A stretch of DNA of 43,823 nt, taken from positions 1-43,823 of the forward strand of contig JBOGFJ010000089.1 in NCBI GenBank assembly GCA_050743385.1. The letters run 5' to 3'. This DNA comes from JACDBD01 sp050743385 (lineage in GTDB: Bacteria; Actinomycetota; Acidimicrobiia; IMCC26256; JACDBD01). Below, in pieces: positions 7,478-13,895 of the stretch. The stretch's first letter is position 1, and each line of letters starts with the position of its first letter. A program made the translations under genes and the position numbers. The notes beneath the pieces were generated by a model. It made no database searches. It saw only the letters and a list, made by a program, of their open reading frames with translations, and was not told the DNA's origin.

Positions 7478-8319
7478 GCGCCCCTCCCGTCCGGCGCCGG
7501 CAATTGTGCACCCGACACCACCGCGCGCGCCCAGGGGGCGAGCAGGTCGAAGAGCTCGTCGACGTCGTCGCCGAGTGCCTCGACCAACGGTCGTTCCTGA
7601 CGGTCGGTCGCCAGCTCGATCTCGTCACGGAAGGCGCGGCCGGCGGCCGTCAGCGCGCCGGCCGCGTCGATCCAACCCTGGCCGCGCAGGTCGTCGAGCG
7701 CGCTCGCGATGTCGTCACCGGTCCAGCCCATGCGCTCGGCCGTGGTCGAACCGGGGTTGGTCCGGGTGCGCCATCGCTCGGTCAGCACCTGGATCTCGAG
7801 CGCGGACAGCCCGGCAGCTACCCAGGCGTTGCGGTGCGAATCCCCGCGTCGCTCGCGGACCATGTCGGCGGCGCGCCACAGGTCACCGAGCGGCGTGCAC
7901 GGCCAGGCAAGCGTCCGCAGACCGGCAAAGAGCGGGTGCCCCTCGACCGGTCCGGCCTCCACGGCGGGCTTCAGGACCGAGACCGCGCGCTCGATGCCGT
8001 CTGGGTGCTCACCGATCACGGCGGCGAGGTATCGAGTCGCCGCACCGAGGCGTTCCGCGAGCAGTGCTTCGGGATCGTGGACTCGCCACGCTTCGTCGAT
8101 GGCGCGGATGGTCGACGACGGATGGAGCGGGGCCAGAAGGGCGGCGGCCACCTCGCCCCGCACGCGCCCGAGACACGCCACCCGGCCCGCCAGGCTGGGG
8201 AACCCCCGTGCCGCTTCCGGCATGAACCAGACGGCGCCGAGGATGGCATCGCAGCGTGATCGCAGCCGCCGGCTCACCTCGCTCACCCGGGCATCGGAGA
8301 GCGTTCCGCTGAACGCCAT
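7474..8319 (-). CDS. SCO6745/SalK family protein (winged-helix-like)
   Basis: A 281-residue protein beginning MAFSGTLSDARVSEVSRRLRSRC. It shows the pattern of the SCO6745 family: FMPEAARGFPSLAGRVACLGRVRGEVAAALLA near the N-terminus, ALLAERLGAATRYLAAVIGE in the middle, and a winged-helix-like C-terminal half (LSALEIQVLTERW, MGWTGDDIASALDDLRGQGWIDAAGALTAAGRAFRDEIE). Members are common in actinobacteria and their biochemical role is not established to my knowledge. The longer open frame upstream was rejected because it overlaps the MerR gene; the ATG at 8319 lies beside the shared dyad. It is translationally coupled to the downstream mycothiol-type isomerase gene (ATGA overlap). Confidence 0.85.
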   Translation of the reverse strand: MAFSGTLSDARVSEVSRRLRSRCDAILGAVWFMPEAARGFPSLAGRVACLGRVRGEVAAALLAPLHPSSTIRAIDEAWRVHDPEALLAERLGAATRYLAAVIGEHPDGIERAVSVLKPAVEAGPVEGHPLFAGLRTLAWPCTPLGDLWRAADMVRERRGDSHRNAWVAAGLSALEIQVLTERWRTRTNPGSTTAERMGWTGDDIASALDDLRGQGWIDAAGALTAAGRAFRDEIELATDRQERPLVEALGDDVDELFDLLAPWARAVVSGAQLPAPDGRGA

Positions 8320-8321
8320 TG

Positions 8322-8354
8322 TTGCACGATATGATGTAACTGTGAATCGTGCAA
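8322..8354. promoter_or_regulatory. Dyad operator over the divergent merR/SCO6745 promoters
   Basis: A perfect 9-bp inverted repeat, TTGCACGAT (8322-8330) and ATCGTGCAA (8346-8354), separated by 15 bases. It covers the only 22 bases between the two divergent start codons and runs into the merR coding region. The -10 box TATGAT (8330-8335) of merR starts on the last base of the left arm and lies 6 bases before its GTG. Such a site is suited to autoregulation by the adjacent MerR-type protein. Confidence 0.65.
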
Positions 8355-8722
8355 ACGTCGGCATCACGATCGACGAGCTCGCCCGCCGGACCGGGCTCAC
8401 CACCCGCACCATCCGGGCCCACCAGACCGCGGGCCTGCTGCCGCCGCCGCACCGCCGGGGACGCACTGCGTACTACCGCGCCGAGCACACGGAACGGCTT
8501 GGCGCCATCTCCCGCCTGCAGGCCCGCGGATGGTCGCGGGCGGCGATCCGCGATGCCCTCGACGCATGGGAGGCGGGTCGCCCGCTCGCCGAGCTGCTCG
8601 GGGTTCGATCGGTGGGCTCACCTCCCGCGGCGCAGTCGAGCGATTGGGCCGACGAGCTCTTCGCCACCTACGTCGTGCCGGTCGATGCCGGCGCACTCCT
8701 CCCGGCGGCGCTCGCGAACTAG
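8342..8722 (+). CDS. MerR family transcriptional regulator
   Basis: A 126-residue DNA-binding protein. Residues 8-75 form a MerR winged helix: ITIDELARRTGLTTRTIRAHQTAGLLPPPHRRGRTAYYRAEHTERLGAISRLQARGWSRAAIRDAL. The C-terminal part is short (PLAELLGVRSV onward), with no metal-binding Cys or large ligand domain, so the effector is unknown. The start is the GTG at 8342; the ATG-ATG just before it is followed at once by TAA. The mRNA is predicted to be leaderless, from the TATGAT box 6 bases upstream. The stop codon overlaps the convergent stop of the next gene (both within CTAG, 8719-8722). It probably controls itself and the divergent SCO6745/isomerase pair. Confidence 0.9.
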   Translation: MNRANVGITIDELARRTGLTTRTIRAHQTAGLLPPPHRRGRTAYYRAEHTERLGAISRLQARGWSRAAIRDALDAWEAGRPLAELLGVRSVGSPPAAQSSDWADELFATYVVPVDAGALLPAALAN

Positions 8723-9351
8723 GGCGTCCACGAAGGAGGCCGGGTGCGGCGCGTGATCGTGCCGTCCCACTCCGACAGGGGCGCGCAGTGCCAGTACCAG
8801 TCGGCGTCGAGCCGCTCGCGGTCACCGAGGGCCGCCCGGCCGTTGGCCCACAGCAGCGTCGCCCAGGGGTCGGTGTCGGTCGGCGCCCACGGGAACAGCC
8901 TCGCCCCGACTCGTGCGCACAGGTCGACGGGAGGCGCGACCGCGATCCCGAGGCCGTCGGCGATGTCGCCCATGTGGACGAGGATCTCGTCGCAGCCCAT
9001 CGCTACGAAGCCCTCGGCGTCGGCCATGCCCGCGGGATGAAAGGCGCGCACGCCGGGCGCGCTCGCCCGTGCGACCGCGGCGAGCACGGCCGCGCCCGAC
9101 ACCACGAGCGTGAGGGTGTCGGCAACCGACGCGGTGAGGTCGTGCTTCCGCAACCTCGGCAAGCCGGTGCGCGCCTCGGTGGCGAGCTGGGTCGCGTAGA
9201 AGGTCTGCGTGCTCACGATGTGGTCGAGCGTCTCGCGGCAACTCCGATCGAGCTCCCCCGCGCGTGCGGTCCACAACTCGTCGGCGACACAGGTGAAGGT
9301 GTCGACGCAGTGGTGTGCGGCCGTGCGCAGGTCGTCGGGCTTCACGTTCAC
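8719..9351 (-). CDS. DinB/maleylpyruvate isomerase-like N-terminal domain protein
   Basis: A 210-residue protein with a DinB-type four-helix fold. The N-terminal helix has DLRTAAHHCVDTFTCVADELW, then ELDRSCRETLDHIVSTQTFYATQLA, and the third motif AMGCDEILVHMGDIADGLGIAVAPP; His residues in LDHIVS and LVHMGD fit the metal site of the mycothiol maleylpyruvate isomerase group. It lacks the SCP2-like C-terminal half of the paralogue at 6668-7477. The function is otherwise unknown. The start is a GTG at 9351 that overlaps the stop of the upstream SnoaL-like gene (GTGA), so the two are translated together. Its stop overlaps that of the convergent merR. Confidence 0.75.
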   Translation of the reverse strand: MNVKPDDLRTAAHHCVDTFTCVADELWTARAGELDRSCRETLDHIVSTQTFYATQLATEARTGLPRLRKHDLTASVADTLTLVVSGAAVLAAVARASAPGVRAFHPAGMADAEGFVAMGCDEILVHMGDIADGLGIAVAPPVDLCARVGARLFPWAPTDTDPWATLLWANGRAALGDRERLDADWYWHCAPLSEWDGTITRRTRPPSWTP

Positions 9352-9800
9352 GCCCGCTGCGCCTCACCCGGGTCGCGTAGGTGCCGGCTGAGGTCGCCGA
9401 CGAGGTCGGGAATGATGACTCGGTCGGCGAAACGCCAGCGACCCCCTTCGTCGCGCTCGAAGCGGTCGTGGTAGCGGCCGGCGATGATCGCCTGGAGCGG
9501 GAGGTCGGGTCGCGCCTGGAGCACGGTGAAGTACGAGCGCGCCGACGCTGTGCCCCCTGCCTCGTCCACGTCGACGGTCACGTTGGAGATCACGTGCTTC
9601 GTCTCAGGCGTGCCGTTCTCGTGGATGATCACGCCGTCGTAGCCGCGTCGCACTGCGGCGGCGCCCCGCACCGGCTCGCCCCGGCCGGGCGACCCCCACG
9701 ACGCGTGCTCGAAGAGGTCGGCGACGCCGTCGAGGTCGCCGGCGTCGAGACGCTCGGCGTACTCGTGGATCAGCGCCGTGATGGCGGCGCGGTCATCCAC
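9348..9800 (-). CDS. Nuclear transport factor 2 / SnoaL-like family protein
   Basis: A 150-residue cone-shaped alpha+beta protein of the SnoaL-like group. It begins with the characteristic helix DRAAITALIHEYAERLDAGDLDGVADLFEHASW, continues with GAAAVRRGYDGVIIHENGTPETKHVISNVTVDVDEAGGTASARSYFTVLQ and ends in a strand YHDRFERDEGGRWRFADRVIIPDLVGDL. The fold serves isomerases, dehydratases and ligand-binding proteins, and the substrate here cannot be inferred. It starts at a GTG that overlaps the end of the hxlR-type gene by 8 bases and is coupled at its 3' end to the DinB-like gene, giving a three-gene minus-strand operon. Confidence 0.88.
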   Translation of the reverse strand: MDDRAAITALIHEYAERLDAGDLDGVADLFEHASWGSPGRGEPVRGAAAVRRGYDGVIIHENGTPETKHVISNVTVDVDEAGGTASARSYFTVLQARPDLPLQAIIAGRYHDRFERDEGGRWRFADRVIIPDLVGDLSRHLRDPGEAQRA

Positions 9801-10128
9801 CGCCGGCGGGCACCCACCGCTCGGCCCAGCCGGCGATGGCGTCGACGACGGCGGCGAGCGCCTCGCCCTTCTCCGTGAGGCGGTAGTCGACCCGCACCGG
9901 CGTGCCGGGCGAGACGCAGCGGGTGACGATGCCCTCGGCCTCGAGCTGCTTCAGGCGCTCCGAGAGGAGCCGGTCGCTGAGCCCGGGGATGGAAGCCGTG
10001 AACTCGCTGAAGCGGGTCCGGCCGCCGAGGAGGGCGCGCACGATCAGCCCCGTCCAGCGGTGCCCGAGGATCTCGGCCGCCCGCTCGTACTGCGGGCAGT
10101 GCTCGGTGAGAACCCTCGTCGACGCCAT
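9793..10128 (-). CDS. HxlR family transcriptional regulator
   Basis: A 111-residue winged-helix regulator. The motif HCPQYERAAEILGHRWTGLIVRALLGGRTRFSEF contains the single conserved N-terminal Cys of HxlR/DUF24 proteins, which in relatives senses electrophiles or disulfide stress. It continues with IPGLSDRLLSERLKQLEAEGIVTRCVSPGTPVRVDYRLTEKGEAL. I use the ATG at 10128; the frame is open further upstream to 10182 but that would reach towards the shared promoter region. It diverges from yceI, with a 115-base gap holding an AGTA-N3-TACT inverted repeat, and heads an operon with the SnoaL-like and DinB-like genes. Confidence 0.92.
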   Translation of the reverse strand: MASTRVLTEHCPQYERAAEILGHRWTGLIVRALLGGRTRFSEFTASIPGLSDRLLSERLKQLEAEGIVTRCVSPGTPVRVDYRLTEKGEALAAVVDAIAGWAERWVPAGGG

Positions 10129-10211
10129 CACATCACTCCCACCCGACCCTACCGCCGGGGCGTGCCGGCGACCCGGGAACATCGGGCGCCCTCCTCTCCT
10201 TATATCGGATT

Positions 10212-10222
10212 AGTAGCTTACT
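10212..10222. promoter_or_regulatory. AT-rich inverted repeat, candidate HxlR-type operator
   Basis: AGTA (10212-10215) and TACT (10219-10222) form an inverted repeat in a short AT-rich stretch (10201-10230) that stands out against the GC-rich surroundings. It lies 22 bases before the yceI ATG and upstream of the divergent hxlR-type gene. TACT/AGTA half-sites are typical of DUF24-family regulators in other bacteria. Confidence 0.4.
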
Positions 10223-10243
10223 CTTTATTAGGGAAGGGGACCG

Positions 10244-10816
10244 ATGACGCAGACCCAGCAGACCCCCGAACCCCAGTCCGTGCTCGCCCCGGGCATCTGG
10301 GAGATCGACCCGGTGCACACCAACGTCGAGTTCGTCGCCCGCCACCTCCTCTCGCGGGTGCGCGGGCGCTTCCGCGACTTCAGCGGGCAACTCGTGATCG
10401 CCGAGGACCCCACGCGGTCGAGTGTCGACGTGACGATCGAGGCCGCCAGCGTCGACACCGGGAACGCCGACCGGGATGCGCACCTGCGCAGCCCGGACTT
10501 CCTCCACGTCGAGCGGTTCCCGACCCTCGCGTTCCGCGGCACCGCGACGCGGCCCGGAACCGAGCCCGGTCACTACCTCGTCGACGGCGACCTCACGATC
10601 CGCGACGTCACCCGACCGGTCACGCTCGAGGTCGAGTACCACGGTTGGTCCGACGACCCTTGGGGCGGGCAGCGAGCCGCCTTCTCGGCCATGACCGAGG
10701 TCCAGCGCACCGACTTCGGCGCCGACTGGAACGTCGTCGTCGAGACCGGGGGGCTGCTCGTCGGCAAGACCGTCCGCATCGAGCTCGAGGTCGAGGCCAT
10801 CCGGAAGGGCGGCTGA
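10244..10816 (+). CDS. YceI family protein (isoprenoid-binding lipocalin-like)
   Basis: A 190-residue protein of the YceI family, whose members are extended lipocalin-like barrels that bind polyisoprenoid lipids. Family marks are PGIWEIDPVHTNVEFVARHLL near the N-terminus, VRGRFRDFSGQLVIAEDP, then DAHLRSPDFLHVERFPTLAFRGT and LTIRDVTRPVTLEVEY, ending with DWNVVVETGGLLVGKTVRIELEVEAIRK. No signal peptide is seen, unlike E. coli YceI, as is usual in actinobacteria. A strong Shine-Dalgarno stretch AGGGAAGGGG precedes the ATG. The gene is divergent from the HxlR-type regulator and is probably its target; the stop codon is followed immediately by dispersed repeat B. Confidence 0.93.
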   Translation: MTQTQQTPEPQSVLAPGIWEIDPVHTNVEFVARHLLSRVRGRFRDFSGQLVIAEDPTRSSVDVTIEAASVDTGNADRDAHLRSPDFLHVERFPTLAFRGTATRPGTEPGHYLVDGDLTIRDVTRPVTLEVEYHGWSDDPWGGQRAAFSAMTEVQRTDFGADWNVVVETGGLLVGKTVRIELEVEAIRKGG

Positions 10817-10819
10817 CCC

Positions 10820-10910
10820 TCCTTTCTGGTCGCGCTCGCTTCGCTCGCCGCTCCGCACGCAGCTGGCGGTCAGGGGGCCGGCAAAGCCGGCCCCCTGTCG
10901 GTGGATGGCA
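10820..10910. repeat. Dispersed repeat B, copy 1, with strong hairpin
   Basis: A sequence of about 91 bases starting 4 bases after the yceI stop. It opens with CTTTCTGGTCGCGCTCGCTT and holds a perfect 10-bp stem, GGGGGCCGGC (10873-10882) and GCCGGCCCCC (10886-10895), with an AAA loop, ending GGTGGATGGCA. A closely matching copy in reverse orientation lies at 43635-43726, directly after rplQ. The hairpin is suited to transcription termination, though no U-tract follows. Confidence 0.8.
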
Positions 10911-10929
10911 CCTCCTCTAGCCTCTCGCC

Positions 10930-12546
10930 GTGGCGCAGCGGCGAAAGTTCTGGGGGTGGGGGTACGAGGGCGAGGGCCCCACCCGCGCTCAGCAGGAGTC
11001 GATGGCGGCCACACTCGCGGAGCTGTTCGGGGTCAGCCGACTGGCTGTCGCCGAGCCGCCGACCGTCGACGAGCTCGACCTGCCCGAGCCGCGCGTCGCC
11101 CCGCCGCCCGCGCTGGCGGAGCTGTGCAGCACCGGGCCCTACGAGCGCGCCGGTCACACCTACGGGAAGTCGTTCCGGGACATCGTGCGGGCGTTGCGGC
11201 GCGAGTTCCCGCACCCGCCCGACGTCGTCGCCTTCCCTCGTCACGAGGCCGACGTCGTTGCGCTGCTCGACTGGTGCGCCGACGCCGGCCTCGCCGCCGT
11301 CCCGTACGGCGGCGGGTCGTCGGTCGTCGGCGGGGTCGAATGCGACGTCGGCGATGGGCGCTACCGCGGCGTCGTCACCATCGACCTCCGCCGGCTCGGC
11401 CGCGTCGTCGAGATCGACCGCACGTCACGGGCCGCCCGCATCGAGGCCGGGGCTTACGGGCCCGCGCTCGAGGAGCAGCTGCGGCCCCACGGCTTGACCC
11501 TGCGCCACTTCCCGCAGTCGTTCGAGTGCTCGACGCTCGGCGGGTGGCTCGCTACCCGTTCCGGCGGTCATTACGCCACGCTGTACACACACATCGACGA
11601 GTTCGTGGAGTCGCTGCGGGTCGTCACGCCCCGCGGCACCCTCGAGTCGAGCCGCCTCCCCGGGTCGGGCGCGGGCCCGTCTCCCGACCGGCTGTTCCTC
11701 GGCTCCGAGGGAGCTCTCGGGGTCATCACCGAGGCGTGGATGCGCCTCCAGGACCGGCCGACGTTCCGCGCCTCGGCCACGGCGCGCTTCACCGAGTTCG
11801 GCGCCGGCGTGGGCGCAGCCCGCGCGCTCGCCCAGAGCGGGCTGTACCCCACGAACTGCCGCCTGCTCGACGCCGCCGAGGCCGGCATCACCGGCGCCGA
11901 CGACGGCTCCTCCCACGTGCTCCTGGTGGCCTTCGAGTCGGCCGACCACCCGCTCGACGCCTCGCTGGCGCGTGCGCTGGAGCTCGTGCGCGACCACGGC
12001 GGCACCGTCGCCGACAACAGCGTGCGCGTCACCGACGGCGACGCCGGTAGCGGCGCCCGGGAAGGCACGGCGGGCGCATGGCGCAGCGCGTTCCTCCGCG
12101 CGCCGTACACGCGTGACGCCCTCGTCGCCATGGGCTGCGTCAACGAGACGTTCGAGACCGCGATCACCTGGGACCGCTTCGACGCTCTCTACCAGGACGT
12201 GATGCGCTCCACCCGTGACGCGCTCGTCGCCGTCGACGCCGCCAACGGCGTTGTCACCTGCCGCTTCACGCACGTCTATCCCGACGGTCCCGCGCCCTAC
12301 TTCACCGTGATCGCCCCGGGACGCGACGGCGCGCAGCTGGAGCAGTGGGCGGCGATCAAGTCGGCGGCGGCCGACGCCCTGCTACGCCACGGCGCGACCA
12401 TCACGCATCACCACGCCGTCGGGCGCGACCACCGTCCCTGGTACGACCGCCAGCGACCCGAGCCGTTCGCCGACGCGCTGCGGGCAACGAAGGCGACCCT
12501 CGACCCCGCCGCGGTCCTCAACCCGGGAGTGCTGATCGACCCGTGA
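10930..12546 (+). CDS. FAD-binding oxidase, alkylglycerone-phosphate synthase-like
   Basis: A 538-residue flavoprotein of the vanillyl-alcohol-oxidase superfamily. The N-terminal RKFWGWGYEGEGPT, the FAD-binding domain (about 95-300: VVAFPRHEADVVALLDWCADAG, PYGGGSSVVGG, FECSTLGGWLATRSGGH, LFLGSEGALGVITEAWMRL) and the C-terminal HHHAVGRDHRPWYDRQ, DALRATKATLDPAAVLNPGVL all match the alkyldihydroxyacetonephosphate synthase group. In eukaryotes that enzyme makes the ether bond of ether lipids; in actinobacteria the role is mostly untested. A TAGCCT box lies 6 bases before the GTG, so the mRNA is probably leaderless. Its stop overlaps the start of the HAD hydrolase gene (GTGA), forming an operon. 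Confidence 0.92.
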   Translation: MAQRRKFWGWGYEGEGPTRAQQESMAATLAELFGVSRLAVAEPPTVDELDLPEPRVAPPPALAELCSTGPYERAGHTYGKSFRDIVRALRREFPHPPDVVAFPRHEADVVALLDWCADAGLAAVPYGGGSSVVGGVECDVGDGRYRGVVTIDLRRLGRVVEIDRTSRAARIEAGAYGPALEEQLRPHGLTLRHFPQSFECSTLGGWLATRSGGHYATLYTHIDEFVESLRVVTPRGTLESSRLPGSGAGPSPDRLFLGSEGALGVITEAWMRLQDRPTFRASATARFTEFGAGVGAARALAQSGLYPTNCRLLDAAEAGITGADDGSSHVLLVAFESADHPLDASLARALELVRDHGGTVADNSVRVTDGDAGSGAREGTAGAWRSAFLRAPYTRDALVAMGCVNETFETAITWDRFDALYQDVMRSTRDALVAVDAANGVVTCRFTHVYPDGPAPYFTVIAPGRDGAQLEQWAAIKSAAADALLRHGATITHHHAVGRDHRPWYDRQRPEPFADALRATKATLDPAAVLNPGVLIDP

Positions 12547-13181
12547 GTCATCGCGCCGTCATCTTCGACCTCGGTGGGGTGGTGTTCCCGTCGCCCATCG
12601 ACGTGTTCCGCACCTACGAGGAGGAACACGGACTGCCCCACCGCTTCCTCAGCGAGGTGGTGCTCGCCGACGCGGAGGGCGGCGCATGGTCGCGCCTCGA
12701 GCGCGGCGAGCTGACCGTGCGAGAGTTCTGCGCCGAGTTCGAGGCGGAGTGCGCCGCAGCCGGCCAGCGGATCGACGCGACGGCGTTGATGGGCGCGGTG
12801 GCAGGCGGGTTCGACCCTCGCCCCGAGATGGTGCGCGCGCTGCGCTTGCTCCGTGCCCGCGGGCTCCGCACCGGTGCGCTCACGAACAACTGGGCCGCGG
12901 ACACGTCGGGCGACGCGGCCGAGCGCGCCCTCACGACGCTCGCGGACCTGTTCGACACCATCGTCGAGTCGGCGGTCGAAGGCCTGCGCAAGCCCGACCC
13001 GCGCATCTACGAGGTGGTGTGCCTCCGTCTGGAGGTCGCTCCGGAGGAATCCGTCTTCCTCGACGACCTCGGCGTGAATCTCAAGACCGCCCGCGCGCTC
13101 GGCATGACGACGATCAAGGTGGATGATCCGGTCACCGCCCTGGCGGAGCTGTCCACCGTCGTCGGCTTCCCGCTCGACTGA
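12543..13181 (+). CDS. HAD family hydrolase
   Basis: A 212-residue haloacid-dehalogenase-type phosphatase. Motif I is FDLGGVVF, the form with Gly in place of the second Asp seen in ACAD10 and epoxide-hydrolase N-domain relatives, so phosphatase activity may be weak or altered. Motif II is GALTNNW, motif III the Lys in EGLRKPDPRIYE, and motif IV VFLDDLGVNLKTARALGM. A helical cap occupies roughly residues 15-90. The substrate is unknown. It is translationally coupled to the FAD oxidase gene through the GTGA overlap, and could remove phosphate from a product of that pathway. Confidence 0.92.
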   Translation: MSHRAVIFDLGGVVFPSPIDVFRTYEEEHGLPHRFLSEVVLADAEGGAWSRLERGELTVREFCAEFEAECAAAGQRIDATALMGAVAGGFDPRPEMVRALRLLRARGLRTGALTNNWAADTSGDAAERALTTLADLFDTIVESAVEGLRKPDPRIYEVVCLRLEVAPEESVFLDDLGVNLKTARALGMTTIKVDDPVTALAELSTVVGFPLD

Positions 13182-13242
13182 TGCGCGCGGCACGACGGAC
13201 GTGCGCGACGCGAACTCGGCGTCCGAGCGAGCGGCAATAGAC

Positions 13243-13857
13243 ATGGAGCTTCTCCTGATCCGGCATGCCGAGCCGGTGCGCATCGGCCCGGGCGAGAGCG
13301 GCGGCGCCCCCGCCGATCCCGACCTCACGGCGGCGGGCCGGGCTCAGGCCGAGCGGCTCGCGACCTGGCTCGCGTGCGAGCAGCTCGACGCGGTCATCGC
13401 CAGCCCGCTGCGCCGGGCCCGTCAGACGGCGACGCCGATCGCGGTCGGGCAAGGGCTCCAGCTCGAGGTGGGTCACGAGCTCGTCGAATACGACGCCCGC
13501 GCCGACCACTACATCCCCGCCGAGGAGCTCAAGGCGGCGGGCGACGTGCGCTGGCAGGCGATGCTCGCCGGCCGCTGGGAGGAGTTCGGCGGCGAGCCAC
13601 CCGAACGCTTCCGGGCCCGCATCGTCCCCGCGCTCGGGAGCATCGTCGAGCGCTTCCCGGGCGGACGCGTTGCGGTCGTCTGCCACGGCGGCGTGATCAA
13701 CGTGTACCTCGGCGCTCTGCTGGGGCTCGACCGGCACCTGTGGTTCGAGCCCGCCTATACGTCGATCTGCCGGGTAGCGGCAGCGCGCTCGGGGGAACGA
13801 TCTGTCGTGAGCCTGAACGAGACCGCACATCTCGTGGCCGCGCGCGACCCGACATAG
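13243..13857 (+). CDS. Histidine phosphatase family protein (phosphoglycerate mutase-like)
   Basis: A 204-residue member of the branch with the catalytic motif LIRHAEP at the N-terminus (His8 phosphoacceptor, Arg7). The second set of active-site residues is in ASPLRRARQTATPI, and the second His in VAVVCHGGVINVYLGALLGL. Members hydrolyse phosphate esters from sugars or cofactors, or act as mutases; the substrate is not evident. The start is the ATG at 13243 and the preceding 60 bases show no clear Shine-Dalgarno, only TAGACA overlapping the start. It lies on the same strand as the HAD and citrate-synthase genes. Confidence 0.92.
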   Translation: MELLLIRHAEPVRIGPGESGGAPADPDLTAAGRAQAERLATWLACEQLDAVIASPLRRARQTATPIAVGQGLQLEVGHELVEYDARADHYIPAEELKAAGDVRWQAMLAGRWEEFGGEPPERFRARIVPALGSIVERFPGGRVAVVCHGGVINVYLGALLGLDRHLWFEPAYTSICRVAAARSGERSVVSLNETAHLVAARDPT

Positions 13858-13895
13858 ACTCGCCGGCGCGGCCTTCCAGCAACGAAAGGGAGTAC

